From the NCBI GenBank assembly GCA_964346075.1, contig CAYFTH010000147.1:1-5901 (forward strand): a stretch of 5,901 nt of DNA, in the 5' to 3' direction. Of this stretch, positions 1-5,901 are shown one piece after another (the first letter of the stretch is position 1; each line of letters begins with the position of its first letter). The position numbers and the translations under genes were made by a program. The stretch comes from Brumimicrobium sp964346075 (lineage in GTDB: Bacteria > Bacteroidota > Bacteroidia > Flavobacteriales_D > Crocinitomicaceae). The notes below the pieces were generated by a model. The model saw only the letters and a list, made by a program, of their open reading frames with translations, did no database searches and was not told where the DNA came from.

Positions 1-535
1 TTTCCAGAAGCTTATTTCTGAATGAATTGCTTAATACAATAATTCTGTCAGCATAACTCAAATAGAGTGATTCTAACTTCATCCATTTTTTTGGACGTGT
101 AAAAATGCTATTGGGAAATTTATTAACCCATGAATATAGTTGGTACGCATAGGGGTAGTTCTCGTGTAAATCCAGTATAAGTGGAATGTTTTTATTCATT
201 CTCTGCTTTGATCGGTATACAGCTTGAGACATATAAAGATCGTGAACCTGTATAGCATCAAACTCGTGCTGACTCAATACACGCGAAACATGTCGTGTCC
301 AAAGCCATTCATAAAAAGGGGTAATCAAGTTAAAAAAGTAGAGTATATTCTTCAACTTTCGCTTAATATTTAAGCGATGAACAGTAAACGAGTGTTTCTG
401 GTGATTTTCGCCCTTGAAGCCAAAGCACAGGACATGGATCTCAAATCCGTGACCCTGGATCATATTAATCTCCTTGAGCACGCGAACATCATTATCCAAC
501 TCATTATCAACGACTATAGCTAACCGTTTTTTCAT
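1..535 (-). CDS. Glycosyltransferase family 4-type, N-terminal part (cut by window edge)
   Basis: An open frame of 178 codons starts at the ATG at 535-533 and stays open to the left edge, so only the N-terminal half is present. The translation begins MKKRLAIVVDNELDNDVRVL. It shows the acceptor-domain pattern of GT4 (GT-B fold) enzymes: a D-N-D-V-R-V-L-K-E stretch at residues 14-22, V-H-D at 97-99, D-L-H-E-N-Y-P at 122-128, and A-D-R-I-I-V-L-S at 162-169 near the domain end. Family knowledge says such enzymes are cytosolic or membrane-associated and transfer a sugar from a nucleotide-sugar donor to a growing glycan. The donor-binding C-terminal domain with its E-x7-E motif would lie outside the window, so the substrate cannot be inferred. 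The start codon overlaps the sulfotransferase stop as ATGA, and no clear Shine-Dalgarno sequence precedes it, which suggests translational coupling. I am confident of the fold family and unsure of its role. Confidence 0.87.
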   Translation of the reverse strand, partial: MKKRLAIVVDNELDNDVRVLKEINMIQGHGFEIHVLCFGFKGENHQKHSFTVHRLNIKRKLKNILYFFNLITPFYEWLWTRHVSRVLSQHEFDAIQVHDLYMSQAVYRSKQRMNKNIPLILDLHENYPYAYQLYSWVNKFPNSIFTRPKKWMKLESLYLSYADRIIVLSNSFRNKLLE

Positions 536-1416
536 AAAGAATAGTTGAGATGAGTAGCCATTTCTGAGCACAACCGTTGAACTTTTTCTTGATCTTCCGA
601 ATCCCAGTCCTTAAAAGGTGGTATTGCTACAGATTTTTGACGATTAACACGGACATTAAGTTTACGTTCGATCACTTGGTCTGATAGCTGGACTTCACAA
701 AATGAGCAAAGTGACTGAATCGTATCTACGCTCCAATCATTGAAGGATAAACTCATTTTTTGCTGCTCCGGAACTTGGTCGAGAAAAGCTGAAATCCAAC
801 GGTTGGTTTCATTCCACAACCAGGCATTTTTCTCTATAGCATCAAACCTTTCCCATTTCTGATAATAAGAGGAATGAGAAAGCGGTTCAATTCTATTGAG
901 GTCCGATTGATTCTCTTCTACATACCACCTTCTTCGCAATCCAGAGCGAACTACTTCACCCGGATGACGATGTAAGTGAACAAATTTCGCTTTAGGAAAG
1001 ATAGATCGAATAACCTCAGCAAAAAACGTCATGCGGCTATCGGTAAATATTAAATTTTTTTGTGCTTTTTCAGCACGCAAGAAAAGCTCCTCTCTACCTC
1101 CAAGAAACATTTCCTGTAACAGCAGCTGTTCATTTTTTGAACAATTCACAAATTCAAAAGAATACGCTACTTTAGCTTGTGATCGCATTACCGGAATAGG
1201 ATGATGAATTGATACACTGGATTTATCCTTGCTAAAAACCGTATGTAACCATTTAGTTCCACACCTTCCTGTCGATAGAAAAATAACTGGAGTCAATTGA
1301 TCTATGTATTCTCTCAGCTCATGTAAATCAACATCTTTTACTTTTTTTCCGAAAATTCTCCTTAAGAATAAATGATAATAAAACCATTCATCAAATAATT
1401 GTAAAAGAGTCTTCAT
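532..1416 (-). CDS. PAPS-dependent sulfotransferase family protein
   Basis: This 294-residue protein has the two cofactor-binding signatures of P-loop sulfotransferases. Residues 44-57 (VIFLSTGRCGTKWL) form beta strand 1 and the 5'-phosphosulfate loop, with G50, R51, G53, T54 and K55. Residues 145-159 (FVHLHRHPGEVVRSG) match the 3'-phosphate-binding strand and helix, with R150 and S158 as likely contacts. T125-D126-S127 precedes that segment in the usual way. No signal peptide or membrane segment is evident, so the enzyme is probably cytosolic. The family transfers sulfate from PAPS to a hydroxyl or amino group. The neighbouring glycosyltransferase, four bases overlapping downstream, and the SGNH protein upstream suggest a glycan or its lipid-linked precursor as acceptor, which is an inference. 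The start is the ATG at 1416, with AGGA only one base upstream of it. The length is normal for single-domain members. An alternative is a related P-loop protein that lost activity, but both motifs look intact. Confidence 0.85.
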   Translation of the reverse strand: MKTLLQLFDEWFYYHLFLRRIFGKKVKDVDLHELREYIDQLTPVIFLSTGRCGTKWLHTVFSKDKSSVSIHHPIPVMRSQAKVAYSFEFVNCSKNEQLLLQEMFLGGREELFLRAEKAQKNLIFTDSRMTFFAEVIRSIFPKAKFVHLHRHPGEVVRSGLRRRWYVEENQSDLNRIEPLSHSSYYQKWERFDAIEKNAWLWNETNRWISAFLDQVPEQQKMSLSFNDWSVDTIQSLCSFCEVQLSDQVIERKLNVRVNRQKSVAIPPFKDWDSEDQEKVQRLCSEMATHLNYSL

Positions 1417-1442
1417 ATCCTATTACTTGGTTTAAATTTAAC

Positions 1443-2165
1443 CTATGTAAATTCTGAAATTTCATTTAATAGGCGTTTCGCTATAATTTGATGCCCCTCG
1501 AGGTTGTAATGAACGCCATCAGGAAAATAATCATCCGTAAGATCACTGACTTCTATAAATTGCCCTCCCTCATTTTGAACTATTGATGCCAATATCTGAT
1601 TGTATTCACGGTATTTCTTCATGCTACCTGGTAGTTGTCTTTCTATCCGCTGATTTCCTGCATTCACTCCAATAACAATCAATTTAGAACGTGAATCACG
1701 CTGAACACAACGAATCAAGTCGACCACATCTTTTTTAAATTGATTTTTCTTCGTCCATGAACGCCCTCCTCTCAAAACGACCAGAGTTCGACGCAAATGT
1801 TTCTTAATAAGATAATGATTCAATGCGTTAAAAAGTCGATAAAACATAATACCTCTGTTCCGATGCAGAACATCGGAAAACCATAAGGGTATGTCTCTAT
1901 TTGGCGCATCTACAGCGCCAATATTAAGAATAACATATTCAGGATTTTCACGACCTATTTCATCTTTCACTTTAATAACGTCTCTTGTTACAGCTCTTGT
2001 AGCCGCACGATTAATCACAGACCAAAATTCGCCGTTTCTCCTTTGATTTAAGACATCTTCGATTATTTGACCATAGTTTTTGTTTTCCGAACGATCATTA
2101 GCAGGAGGTCGCACTCGAAGAGCAACAGAGCAACCCAATATCAATATCTTTTTACTAATTATCAT
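1443..2165 (-). CDS. SGNH/GDSL-type hydrolase or acyltransferase
   Basis: This 240-residue single-domain protein has the SGNH layout. Strand 1 plus block I is KKILILGCS at residues 5-13, with S13 as the likely nucleophile. Block III is replaced by N-I-G-A-V-D at 81-86, resembling the G-x-x-D variant seen in some polysaccharide-locus members. Block V is D216-G-V-H219, followed by an amphipathic helix (LEGHQIIAKRLL), which supplies the catalytic Asp and His. A further strand, KLIVIGVNAGNQ, fits the alpha/beta/alpha sandwich. There is no signal peptide, so the protein is probably cytosolic. Family members cleave or transfer acyl esters such as O-acetyl groups on glycans. Given the sulfotransferase and glycosyltransferase downstream, the substrate could be a glycan intermediate, which is inferred from context only. 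It starts 23 bases after the YfhO gene and ends 26 bases before the sulfotransferase gene. The start ATG directly abuts an AGAAGGA sequence. The exact reaction is unknown. Confidence 0.78.
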   Translation of the reverse strand: MIISKKILILGCSVALRVRPPANDRSENKNYGQIIEDVLNQRRNGEFWSVINRAATRAVTRDVIKVKDEIGRENPEYVILNIGAVDAPNRDIPLWFSDVLHRNRGIMFYRLFNALNHYLIKKHLRRTLVVLRGGRSWTKKNQFKKDVVDLIRCVQRDSRSKLIVIGVNAGNQRIERQLPGSMKKYREYNQILASIVQNEGGQFIEVSDLTDDYFPDGVHYNLEGHQIIAKRLLNEISEFT

Positions 2166-2173
2166 TCCTTCTT
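2166..2173 (-). promoter_or_regulatory. Shine-Dalgarno-like AAGAAGGA touching the hydrolase start
   Basis: On the minus strand AAGAAGGA runs straight into the ATG at 2165, leaving no spacer where 5-9 bases are usual. The first hydrophobic strand (KKILILGCS) begins at residue 5, so no later ATG fits the fold better. Either the motif is not used, as is common in Bacteroidota, or initiation depends on coupling to the upstream YfhO gene 23 bases away. Confidence 0.3.
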
Positions 2174-2174
2174 T

Positions 2175-2197
2175 GAGCGCCCATGTAATTAACGCTC
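2175..2197. other. Small GC-rich hairpin between the YfhO and hydrolase genes
   Basis: Five-base arms GAGCG and CGCTC flank a 13-base loop that includes the YfhO stop codon region. In the minus-strand mRNA the hairpin sits just before the Shine-Dalgarno-like sequence of the hydrolase gene. No T-run follows on that strand, so it is not a terminator for these genes. It could slightly affect translation or RNA stability, but a five-base stem may be chance. Confidence 0.2.
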
Positions 2198-5137
2198 TTT
2201 TCTAAGATCAAAAAATGCAAACACTACCATCAACCCAAACCATACGATCGAACCAATCATTGCGATGGTGTTAGAACGTTCAAAACGTGGTTCTTTAAAT
2301 TCAAATCGCAGTTCGTATTCGCCAGCAGGTAGCATCACTCCGCGCAGCAAATAATTAACGCGGTGAATGTCAACTGCCTCTCCATCAACGTATGCTCTCC
2401 ATCCGTCAGGATAATAAACCTCTGAAAATACCCCAAATTGCTTACCTTCGGCATTGACATCATATACGATCTTGTTTGGGGCGTAATCTTTCATCTTAAT
2501 TGATCCCTGACCTGAATAAGTCAATGATGGCAGCTTTTCAGCTACTTCTTCCGAAATAATCGCCTCACGGCGTGGCTCAAAATCATGAATTTTACGAATC
2601 GACAGTAAGGTTGTAAAACTATTCAAGGTATCTTTTTTCAACTCACTTTCTGGTATCCACGATCGCTTACCTTTAATATCCTCTACATAGTTGGAAGTAA
2701 CACCAGAACGAATAGCATCATCGATATTAACAGGTATGCTGTCGCCACCATAAAGTACAATTCTTTCGCGACCTGAGATGGTATCCTCAGATTGCTTTTC
2801 TCCATTTACAAAAAGTGTTTTGTCTCCTTTATCACTGATCAAAAACAGATTCCCCAGCGCCAATAGTTCCTGGTTCGGGTGGGGTTGAACATTTAATTCC
2901 TGAACCATCCAGCCATTACCCAGCGCTCCAGGGTTTTCTCTTGCACCATCTCGCTGAATAAAGTACTTGACATTCATCATATTGAACACATCCCTGTTAC
3001 CTTCATCAATATGGAAATTTTTCACATTCTGAATGCGTCGCAATTTGGCTCCATGATAACCATTTAGCGCTTTATGAAAATAGGCATCGCGCGAAGAGTT
3101 AAATCCACTTGAAGGGTTGTAGACCCGATAATTGGAATTCAAGTTCAACGTTTGAAACTTTTTTGACCACAGCTTATTTGGATTACTTCGCGAACGCCGC
3201 CCCCTGGACTTATCAGCACGAATCGCATCAATCTTTTGTTTCAATTCCGGACGGTTCGACAACTCTTTGTTAAAAATTTGCTTGTCGGCTTGTTTCGGCT
3301 GAAGCGGATAATCAAATTCGCTTTCATCCATCCAGTGCACAAAACCACTTCGACCAGCTTTTTCATTGTTGAGGTAGTTCAGGTCTACCATCACAAGGTC
3401 GATAATGGTAAATATTCCCATACCTGCAATAATCCACTCCTTGCGCACTTGAATACGTACATAGATTAAAACTAAAACAATACCGATAAGCAAAAATAAA
3501 ATAGAACGCCCCATACTCGAACGGTAAATAGACTTTCTTACATCTACTAAAGCATCAAACTGCTTATCCACACGCTGCATCTGCTGTTGAACAACTTGAT
3601 TCACTTGCTGCGGATTGTTCACATCGATCCCATTTTGCTTTAAACGCTGGGGGTCTTCATTCATAATCTGATTGCGCACCTGATCCTCGTAATTATAAAT
3701 ATAGTCTCGCTCCCGGGGAGATAAATATCCATCACCCAAACCTGTAAAAGTCAAGATCACCATAACAACAAGTAACCCACCTGCTCCTATATAAAATGGT
3801 CGCATATTCGCTTTAATACGCTCGCGATCTTTAAATAATTTGCGTAAAAACAGCACCGCCAGCAGTGGGATAACCAATTCGACTATCGATAGAATGATTG
3901 TAACAGCCCGAAACTTATTATATCCCGGAATATAGTCGAGGAAGAAATCAGTGAGCCCCATAAAATTCTTCCCCCATGAGAGTAACAATGCAAGTATGGC
4001 CACTCCAGCTAAAGACCACTTTAGCGGACCTTTAAGGTAGATCATCCCCATAAGCGCCAAAAAGAAAACGATAATCCCAAGATAAACAGGTCCTGAGACA
4101 AAAGGTTGAGCCCCCCAATACACATCATTTTCAGCCACCAAGCTCGCCTTTCTGCGCATTTCTTTATCTTTAAGAATATCCGCAAAGGGGCTGTTTTTGA
4201 TCGCATTATTCGATCCTCCTTTGACGTAAGGGGAAAGTAATGTCATCGATTCACTGACGCCATAACTCCATTGTGTGATATAATCTTTATCCAGCCCGGT
4301 ATTCGTTGATGATTTCGCTGGTGTGCCATCGGGGTTAATGGTAATATCATTACCGCCCCGGATAGTGTGTTTTGCGTAATCGTTGGTTAATGAAATATTT
4401 CCGTAATTAATCCCTAAAGCGAAAAAATAGGCTAAAAGGATACCACCAGTAGCCTTGAAAAAACGTTTCCAGACTTGTTTTTGAAAACCACGCGCCACTT
4501 CTGCTATTCCAAACCCGATCAAAACTATTCCCAAATAATAAGTGATCTGGAAATGGTTGGCACTCAGCTGTAACGTCATGAATAACGCTGATAATAATAA
4601 TCCCCATTTCAGGTTATAGCGATAGGCCATATAGAAAGCACCAATCACTGGTCCCATAAGACTAATAGCAGCGGCCTTGGAATTATGTCCAGCTTGAAGA
4701 ATGATGATATAGTAAGAAGAAAATGCAAAGGCAAAGGCACCAAAAATAGCGAGTTTTGGTCCCACCCGCATGCACAGGAGCATAATATAAAAACCAATTA
4801 AATAAAGGAAAAATAATCCGGCGGGTGACTTCATCCCTAAACTCAGGACATCAGTCACATTGTCAATCCAGCGACCTTCATATTTCGTGGAAATTTGGTA
4901 AGTCGGCATTCCTCCAAACATCGAATTCGTCCAGAGAGGCTCTTCATTCTCGGTTGCTCTAAAGTGGGATATCTCGTTAGACATCCCTTTAAACTGCTCG
5001 ATATCGTGCTGTTTAAGTCGGTGACCACTAAACTGTGGTTGAAAATAAATAAATGTTACAAGAAAAAATAAACCGACTGCGAGCAAGTGCACCCAGTGCT
5101 TCGAAAACAATGTCTTTAAATCTAATTTACTCGCCAT
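2189..5137 (-). CDS. YfhO-family polytopic membrane protein, GT-C-like
   Basis: A 982-residue membrane protein. By eye there are about 14 hydrophobic segments, roughly at residues 15-32, 106-123, 128-147, 155-173, 178-193, 198-213, 230-246, 350-367, 372-388, 412-431, 448-466, 545-562, 568-586 and 957-976. Positive charges place both ends inside. The first outer loop carries H44-D45-I-E-Q48, the position of the catalytic Asp in GT-C glycosyltransferases, and P67-L-W plus F74-G-G-M-P, typical of YfhO proteins. Further family marks are GHNSK at 150-154 and SANHFQITYY at 192-201. A large outer domain covers about 587-956 and ends with PDGWRAYVDGE (910-920) and NYLLRGVMLPAGEYELRFEF (928-947), a YfhO C-terminal signature. 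In Bacillus-type bacteria YfhO acts in sugar decoration of lipoteichoic acid. In this group the acceptor is unknown, and transfer of a lipid-linked sugar to a surface glycan is inferred. A glutamine-rich stretch (510-521) and a basic patch (643-651) lie outside the membrane. The ATG at 5137 has no Shine-Dalgarno sequence. Confidence 0.88.
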   Translation of the reverse strand: MASKLDLKTLFSKHWVHLLAVGLFFLVTFIYFQPQFSGHRLKQHDIEQFKGMSNEISHFRATENEEPLWTNSMFGGMPTYQISTKYEGRWIDNVTDVLSLGMKSPAGLFFLYLIGFYIMLLCMRVGPKLAIFGAFAFAFSSYYIIILQAGHNSKAAAISLMGPVIGAFYMAYRYNLKWGLLLSALFMTLQLSANHFQITYYLGIVLIGFGIAEVARGFQKQVWKRFFKATGGILLAYFFALGINYGNISLTNDYAKHTIRGGNDITINPDGTPAKSSTNTGLDKDYITQWSYGVSESMTLLSPYVKGGSNNAIKNSPFADILKDKEMRRKASLVAENDVYWGAQPFVSGPVYLGIIVFFLALMGMIYLKGPLKWSLAGVAILALLLSWGKNFMGLTDFFLDYIPGYNKFRAVTIILSIVELVIPLLAVLFLRKLFKDRERIKANMRPFYIGAGGLLVVMVILTFTGLGDGYLSPRERDYIYNYEDQVRNQIMNEDPQRLKQNGIDVNNPQQVNQVVQQQMQRVDKQFDALVDVRKSIYRSSMGRSILFLLIGIVLVLIYVRIQVRKEWIIAGMGIFTIIDLVMVDLNYLNNEKAGRSGFVHWMDESEFDYPLQPKQADKQIFNKELSNRPELKQKIDAIRADKSRGRRSRSNPNKLWSKKFQTLNLNSNYRVYNPSSGFNSSRDAYFHKALNGYHGAKLRRIQNVKNFHIDEGNRDVFNMMNVKYFIQRDGARENPGALGNGWMVQELNVQPHPNQELLALGNLFLISDKGDKTLFVNGEKQSEDTISGRERIVLYGGDSIPVNIDDAIRSGVTSNYVEDIKGKRSWIPESELKKDTLNSFTTLLSIRKIHDFEPRREAIISEEVAEKLPSLTYSGQGSIKMKDYAPNKIVYDVNAEGKQFGVFSEVYYPDGWRAYVDGEAVDIHRVNYLLRGVMLPAGEYELRFEFKEPRFERSNTIAMIGSIVWFGLMVVFAFFDLRKER

Positions 5138-5146
5138 TGATCAATG
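5135..5146. repeat. Perfect 12-base palindrome CATTGATCAATG over the YfhO start codon
   Basis: The last three bases of this palindrome on the minus strand are the ATG start codon of the YfhO gene. A palindrome without a loop makes a poor RNA hairpin, so protein binding or chance are the likelier readings. It is placed where a bound regulator could block expression, but no other copy is present to support that. Confidence 0.25.
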
Positions 5147-5221
5147 ATTTTTGAATAAAAGCGTGAATATAATAAAAGAGAAGAATTTTTAAACAATTAG
5201 TAAAGTGATTTCACAAACGAC
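5138..5221. other. AT-rich intergenic gap between miaE and the YfhO gene
   Basis: The 84 bases are rich in A and T and hold no gene. On the minus strand a GTGAAATCAC stretch has too small a loop to make a believable terminator, and no stem followed by a T-run is visible. Weak promoter-like pieces occur, such as TTGTGA followed 17 bases later by TTTAAA, and TATATT further down. None is a good match to the Bacteroidota -33/-7 consensus. The gap is long enough for a promoter for the downstream four-gene run, but I cannot assign one. Confidence 0.4.
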
Positions 5222-5803
5222 TTATCCGTGCATCGTTTCTTTTTTTCCGTATCGCTTCATTAAGTCAGCTTCAAAATCGAGAAATTCTTGCCACCGTCGC
5301 TCTACATCTATTTTCTGAGCATATTTTCGCGCAAAATTTAAGAACATGGTATAATGCCTTGCTTCGCTCTCCATTAATTCTTTGTAGAAAACACGTAATT
5401 CAGGATCAGAGATATGTTGAGATAACAGTCTAAAACGTTCACAGCTCCTCGCCTCTACCATTGCACCAAAAAGCATACGTTCAACGAATTGCTGCTCTTC
5501 GTTCCCCCCTTTTCTGATGAAAGCTAATAAATCGTGGATATATTCATCCCTGCGCTCTCTCCCCAATTTCAAATTTCGTTTGCGCAATTCCCGATGTACC
5601 ATTTGAAAATGCTCCATCTCTTCCTTTACCAACTCCCCCATTGCCTCAACAACATCAGGATATTGGGGGAATTTAACAATAATCGTTATTGCATTTGAAG
5701 CAGCCTTCTGTTCACAATAAGCATGATCCGTTAAGATTTCCTCTATATTTTTCTCAACGATATTTACCCAACGTGGATCAGTCGGTAATTTAAGTCCTAA
5801 CAT
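5222..5803 (-). CDS. miaE: tRNA-(ms2io6A37) hydroxylase MiaE
   Basis: This gene encodes a 193-residue di-iron protein of the ferritin-like fold, in the compact form. MiaE hydroxylates the isopentenyl side chain of 2-methylthio-N6-isopentenyladenosine at tRNA position 37, using oxygen, in the cytoplasm. The iron ligands are visible as E31 (AYCEQKA), E62-x-x-H65 (EEMEHF), E117 (VEARSCERF) and E147-x-x-H150 (SEARHY). I chose the ATG at 5803, giving MLGLKLPTDPRW, because this is the start I recognise for the family. A longer frame from a GTG at 5872 would add 23 residues of low-complexity, partly hydrophobic sequence that does not resemble the family. An ATG two codons upstream, at 5809, is also possible. 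It is the first gene of the window and is separated from the YfhO gene by 84 bases, so its transcription may be independent. It looks like a core housekeeping gene that borders the glycan locus by position only. Confidence 0.93.
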   Translation of the reverse strand: MLGLKLPTDPRWVNIVEKNIEEILTDHAYCEQKAASNAITIIVKFPQYPDVVEAMGELVKEEMEHFQMVHRELRKRNLKLGRERRDEYIHDLLAFIRKGGNEEQQFVERMLFGAMVEARSCERFRLLSQHISDPELRVFYKELMESEARHYTMFLNFARKYAQKIDVERRWQEFLDFEADLMKRYGKKETMHG

Positions 5804-5820
5804 GGTCATCACTTTTTTTA

Positions 5821-5828
5821 CAAAAATA
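5821..5828 (-). promoter_or_regulatory. miaE: Possible -7 box for miaE (TATTTTTG)
   Basis: On the minus strand the leader contains TATTTTTG, an exact match to the TAnnTTTG -7 box known from Bacteroidota promoters. It ends 17 bases upstream of the chosen miaE ATG, which would give a very short leader RNA. A -33 TTTG at the usual spacing is not seen; only a TTTTC lies near that position. AT-rich DNA matches this box by chance fairly often. If real, it would exclude the longer GTG start, since that start would lie upstream of transcription. Confidence 0.25.
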
Positions 5829-5833
5829 ATAAT

Positions 5834-5845
5834 TGCATACATGCA
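5834..5845. repeat. Short inverted repeat TGCAT-n2-ATGCA upstream of miaE
   Basis: The leader holds a 5-base inverted repeat with a two-base centre, directly upstream of the possible -7 box, so it would fall in the spacer of that promoter. Such a position suits an operator for a dimeric regulator. It is short, no second copy is seen in the window, and it could be chance. Confidence 0.2.
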
Positions 5846-5901
5846 GGCGGAAAACTTATCATCTAAAATCACCTGTCGCTAATCGTTATCGCAAAGCTCC
5901 T

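Noticed and set aside
1429..1443. Near-palindrome GGTTTAAATTTAACC between the hydrolase and sulfotransferase genes
   Set aside because: It is interrupted by a mismatch, is made mostly of A and T, and contains part of the hydrolase stop codon, so chance is a sufficient explanation.
2175..2200. Plus-strand terminator formed by GAGCG...CGCTC followed by TTTT
   Set aside because: The stem has only five pairs and a 13-base loop, and no plus-strand gene in the window would need a terminator here.
3236..3469. Open frame of 77 codons on the plus strand
   Set aside because: It lies wholly inside the YfhO coding region on the opposite strand, has no recognisable domain and is explained as a shadow of that gene.
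4407..4607. Open frame of 66 codons on the minus strand in another frame
   Set aside because: It overlaps the membrane-spanning part of the YfhO gene, and its make-up reflects out-of-frame reading of that gene.
5170..5221. Possible terminator after miaE
   Set aside because: The only inverted repeat, GTGAAATCAC, has a two-base loop, and no T-run follows at the right place.

Overview
The window is a fully co-directional minus-strand stretch. Five genes read from the right edge to the left: miaE (a tRNA hydroxylase), a 982-residue YfhO-family polytopic membrane protein, an SGNH/GDSL-type hydrolase, a P-loop sulfotransferase, and the first 178 codons of a family-4-type glycosyltransferase that runs off the left edge. 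I see no RNA genes, insertion sequences, CRISPR arrays or phage genes.

The proteins suggest a member of the Bacteroidota/Balneolota group. The short MiaE (MLGLKLPTDPRW...) and the YfhO protein, with its GHNSK and SANHFQITYY stretches, resemble the versions I know from that group. Start sites mostly lack a well-spaced Shine-Dalgarno sequence, and the DNA is AT-rich, both of which fit. The assignment rests on remembered family resemblance, not on a search, and the exact lineage is uncertain.

Layout: 5804-5901 is a short AT-rich leader before miaE. miaE occupies 5222-5803 and is followed by an 84-base gap without a convincing terminator. The YfhO gene (2189-5137), hydrolase (1443-2165), sulfotransferase (532-1416) and glycosyltransferase (1-535, partial) then follow with gaps of 23 and 26 bases and finally a 4-base ATGA overlap. 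These four could form one transcription unit.

Functionally, the left half looks like the edge of a surface-glycan or exopolysaccharide locus. A cytosolic glycosyltransferase would build the glycan, the sulfotransferase would add sulfate from PAPS, and the SGNH protein could remove or transfer acyl groups. The YfhO protein has a GT-C-like layout (a catalytic-type Asp in the first outer loop, about 14 membrane segments and a large outer domain) and could transfer lipid-linked sugars on the outer face of the membrane. miaE is a housekeeping gene, so the window probably marks a boundary between core genome and a variable glycan locus. The most interesting biology is the putative sulfated, possibly acylated glycan. 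I see no clear sign of an entirely new system.
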